Positions 35,397-35,412 of a stretch of 35,412 bases of DNA are shown in pieces. The stretch spans positions 1 through 35,412 of the forward strand of contig NZ_BBMY01000037.1 in the NCBI RefSeq assembly GCF_000759775.1. Reading direction: 5' to 3'. Source of the stretch: Escherichia albertii NBRC 107761 = DSM 17582. Lineage in GTDB: Bacteria > Pseudomonadota > Gammaproteobacteria > Enterobacterales > Enterobacteriaceae. The notes under the pieces were generated by a model, which saw nothing but the letters and a program-made list of their open reading frames with translations, searched no databases and was not told the DNA's origin. The position numbers were made by a program, and so were the translations under genes. Positions within the stretch are counted from its first letter, which is position 1, and each line of letters starts with the position of its first letter.

Positions 35397-35412
35397 ACTA
35401 TCTCCAATACGG

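Overview
The window is enterobacterial chromosome, almost certainly Escherichia coli or a very close Escherichia lineage that is not K-12. The backbone follows the familiar order speA - yqgB - metK - galP - sprT - endA - rsmE - gshB - yqgE - yqgF - yggR - yggS - yggT - yggU - rdgB - hemW - yggM - ansB - yggN - yggL - trmB - mutY - yggX - mltC - nupG - speC - yqgA - pheV. Product lengths match the E. coli proteins I know once starts are corrected. Comparisons with K-12 are from memory, not from an alignment.

Left part (1-7060): an accessory segment where agmatinase speB would be expected beside speA. It holds the start of a lipoprotein gene running off the left edge, a second copy of the last ~80 bases of speA, a decayed speB fragment, and an A+T-rich sugar-acid cassette. 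The cassette has an enolase-superfamily dehydratase of the mannonate dehydratase type, a FadR/GntR-type regulator, a gluconate 5-dehydrogenase-like SDR, and a three-part TRAP transporter (DctP, DctQ, DctM). Three short motifs sharing GTCCTAC lie in front of its three transcription units and are probable operators of the regulator. The likely job is uptake and dehydration/oxidation of an aldonate such as a gulonate, idonate, mannonate or gluconate.

Middle part (7063-30115): housekeeping genes for polyamine, S-adenosylmethionine and glutathione synthesis, galactose and nucleoside uptake, tRNA and rRNA methylation, DNA and nucleotide-pool repair, iron-sulfur protection, heme handling and periplasmic enzymes. 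Recognisable control sites are present: MetJ boxes at metK, two GalR/GalS operators and a CRP site at galP, an FNR-type site at ansB, several terminators and four REP/BIME clusters.

Right part (30120-35412): constitutive ornithine decarboxylase speC is interrupted by one in-frame amber codon (TAG where CAG is expected), with the rest of the frame open to exactly 711 codons. After yqgA comes tRNA-Phe (pheV), a classic island site. The P4-type integrase just downstream is a wreck (missing segment, stops, no catalytic half). Beyond it lie A+T-rich cargo genes: an unrecognised 132-139 aa protein and a DUF305 exported protein whose tail ends inside a palindrome.

The most notable themes are damage to both putrescine routes within one window (a speB remnant and the speC amber), the duplicated speA tail marking the cassette borders, and a self-contained, locally regulated sugar-acid uptake and catabolism cassette.
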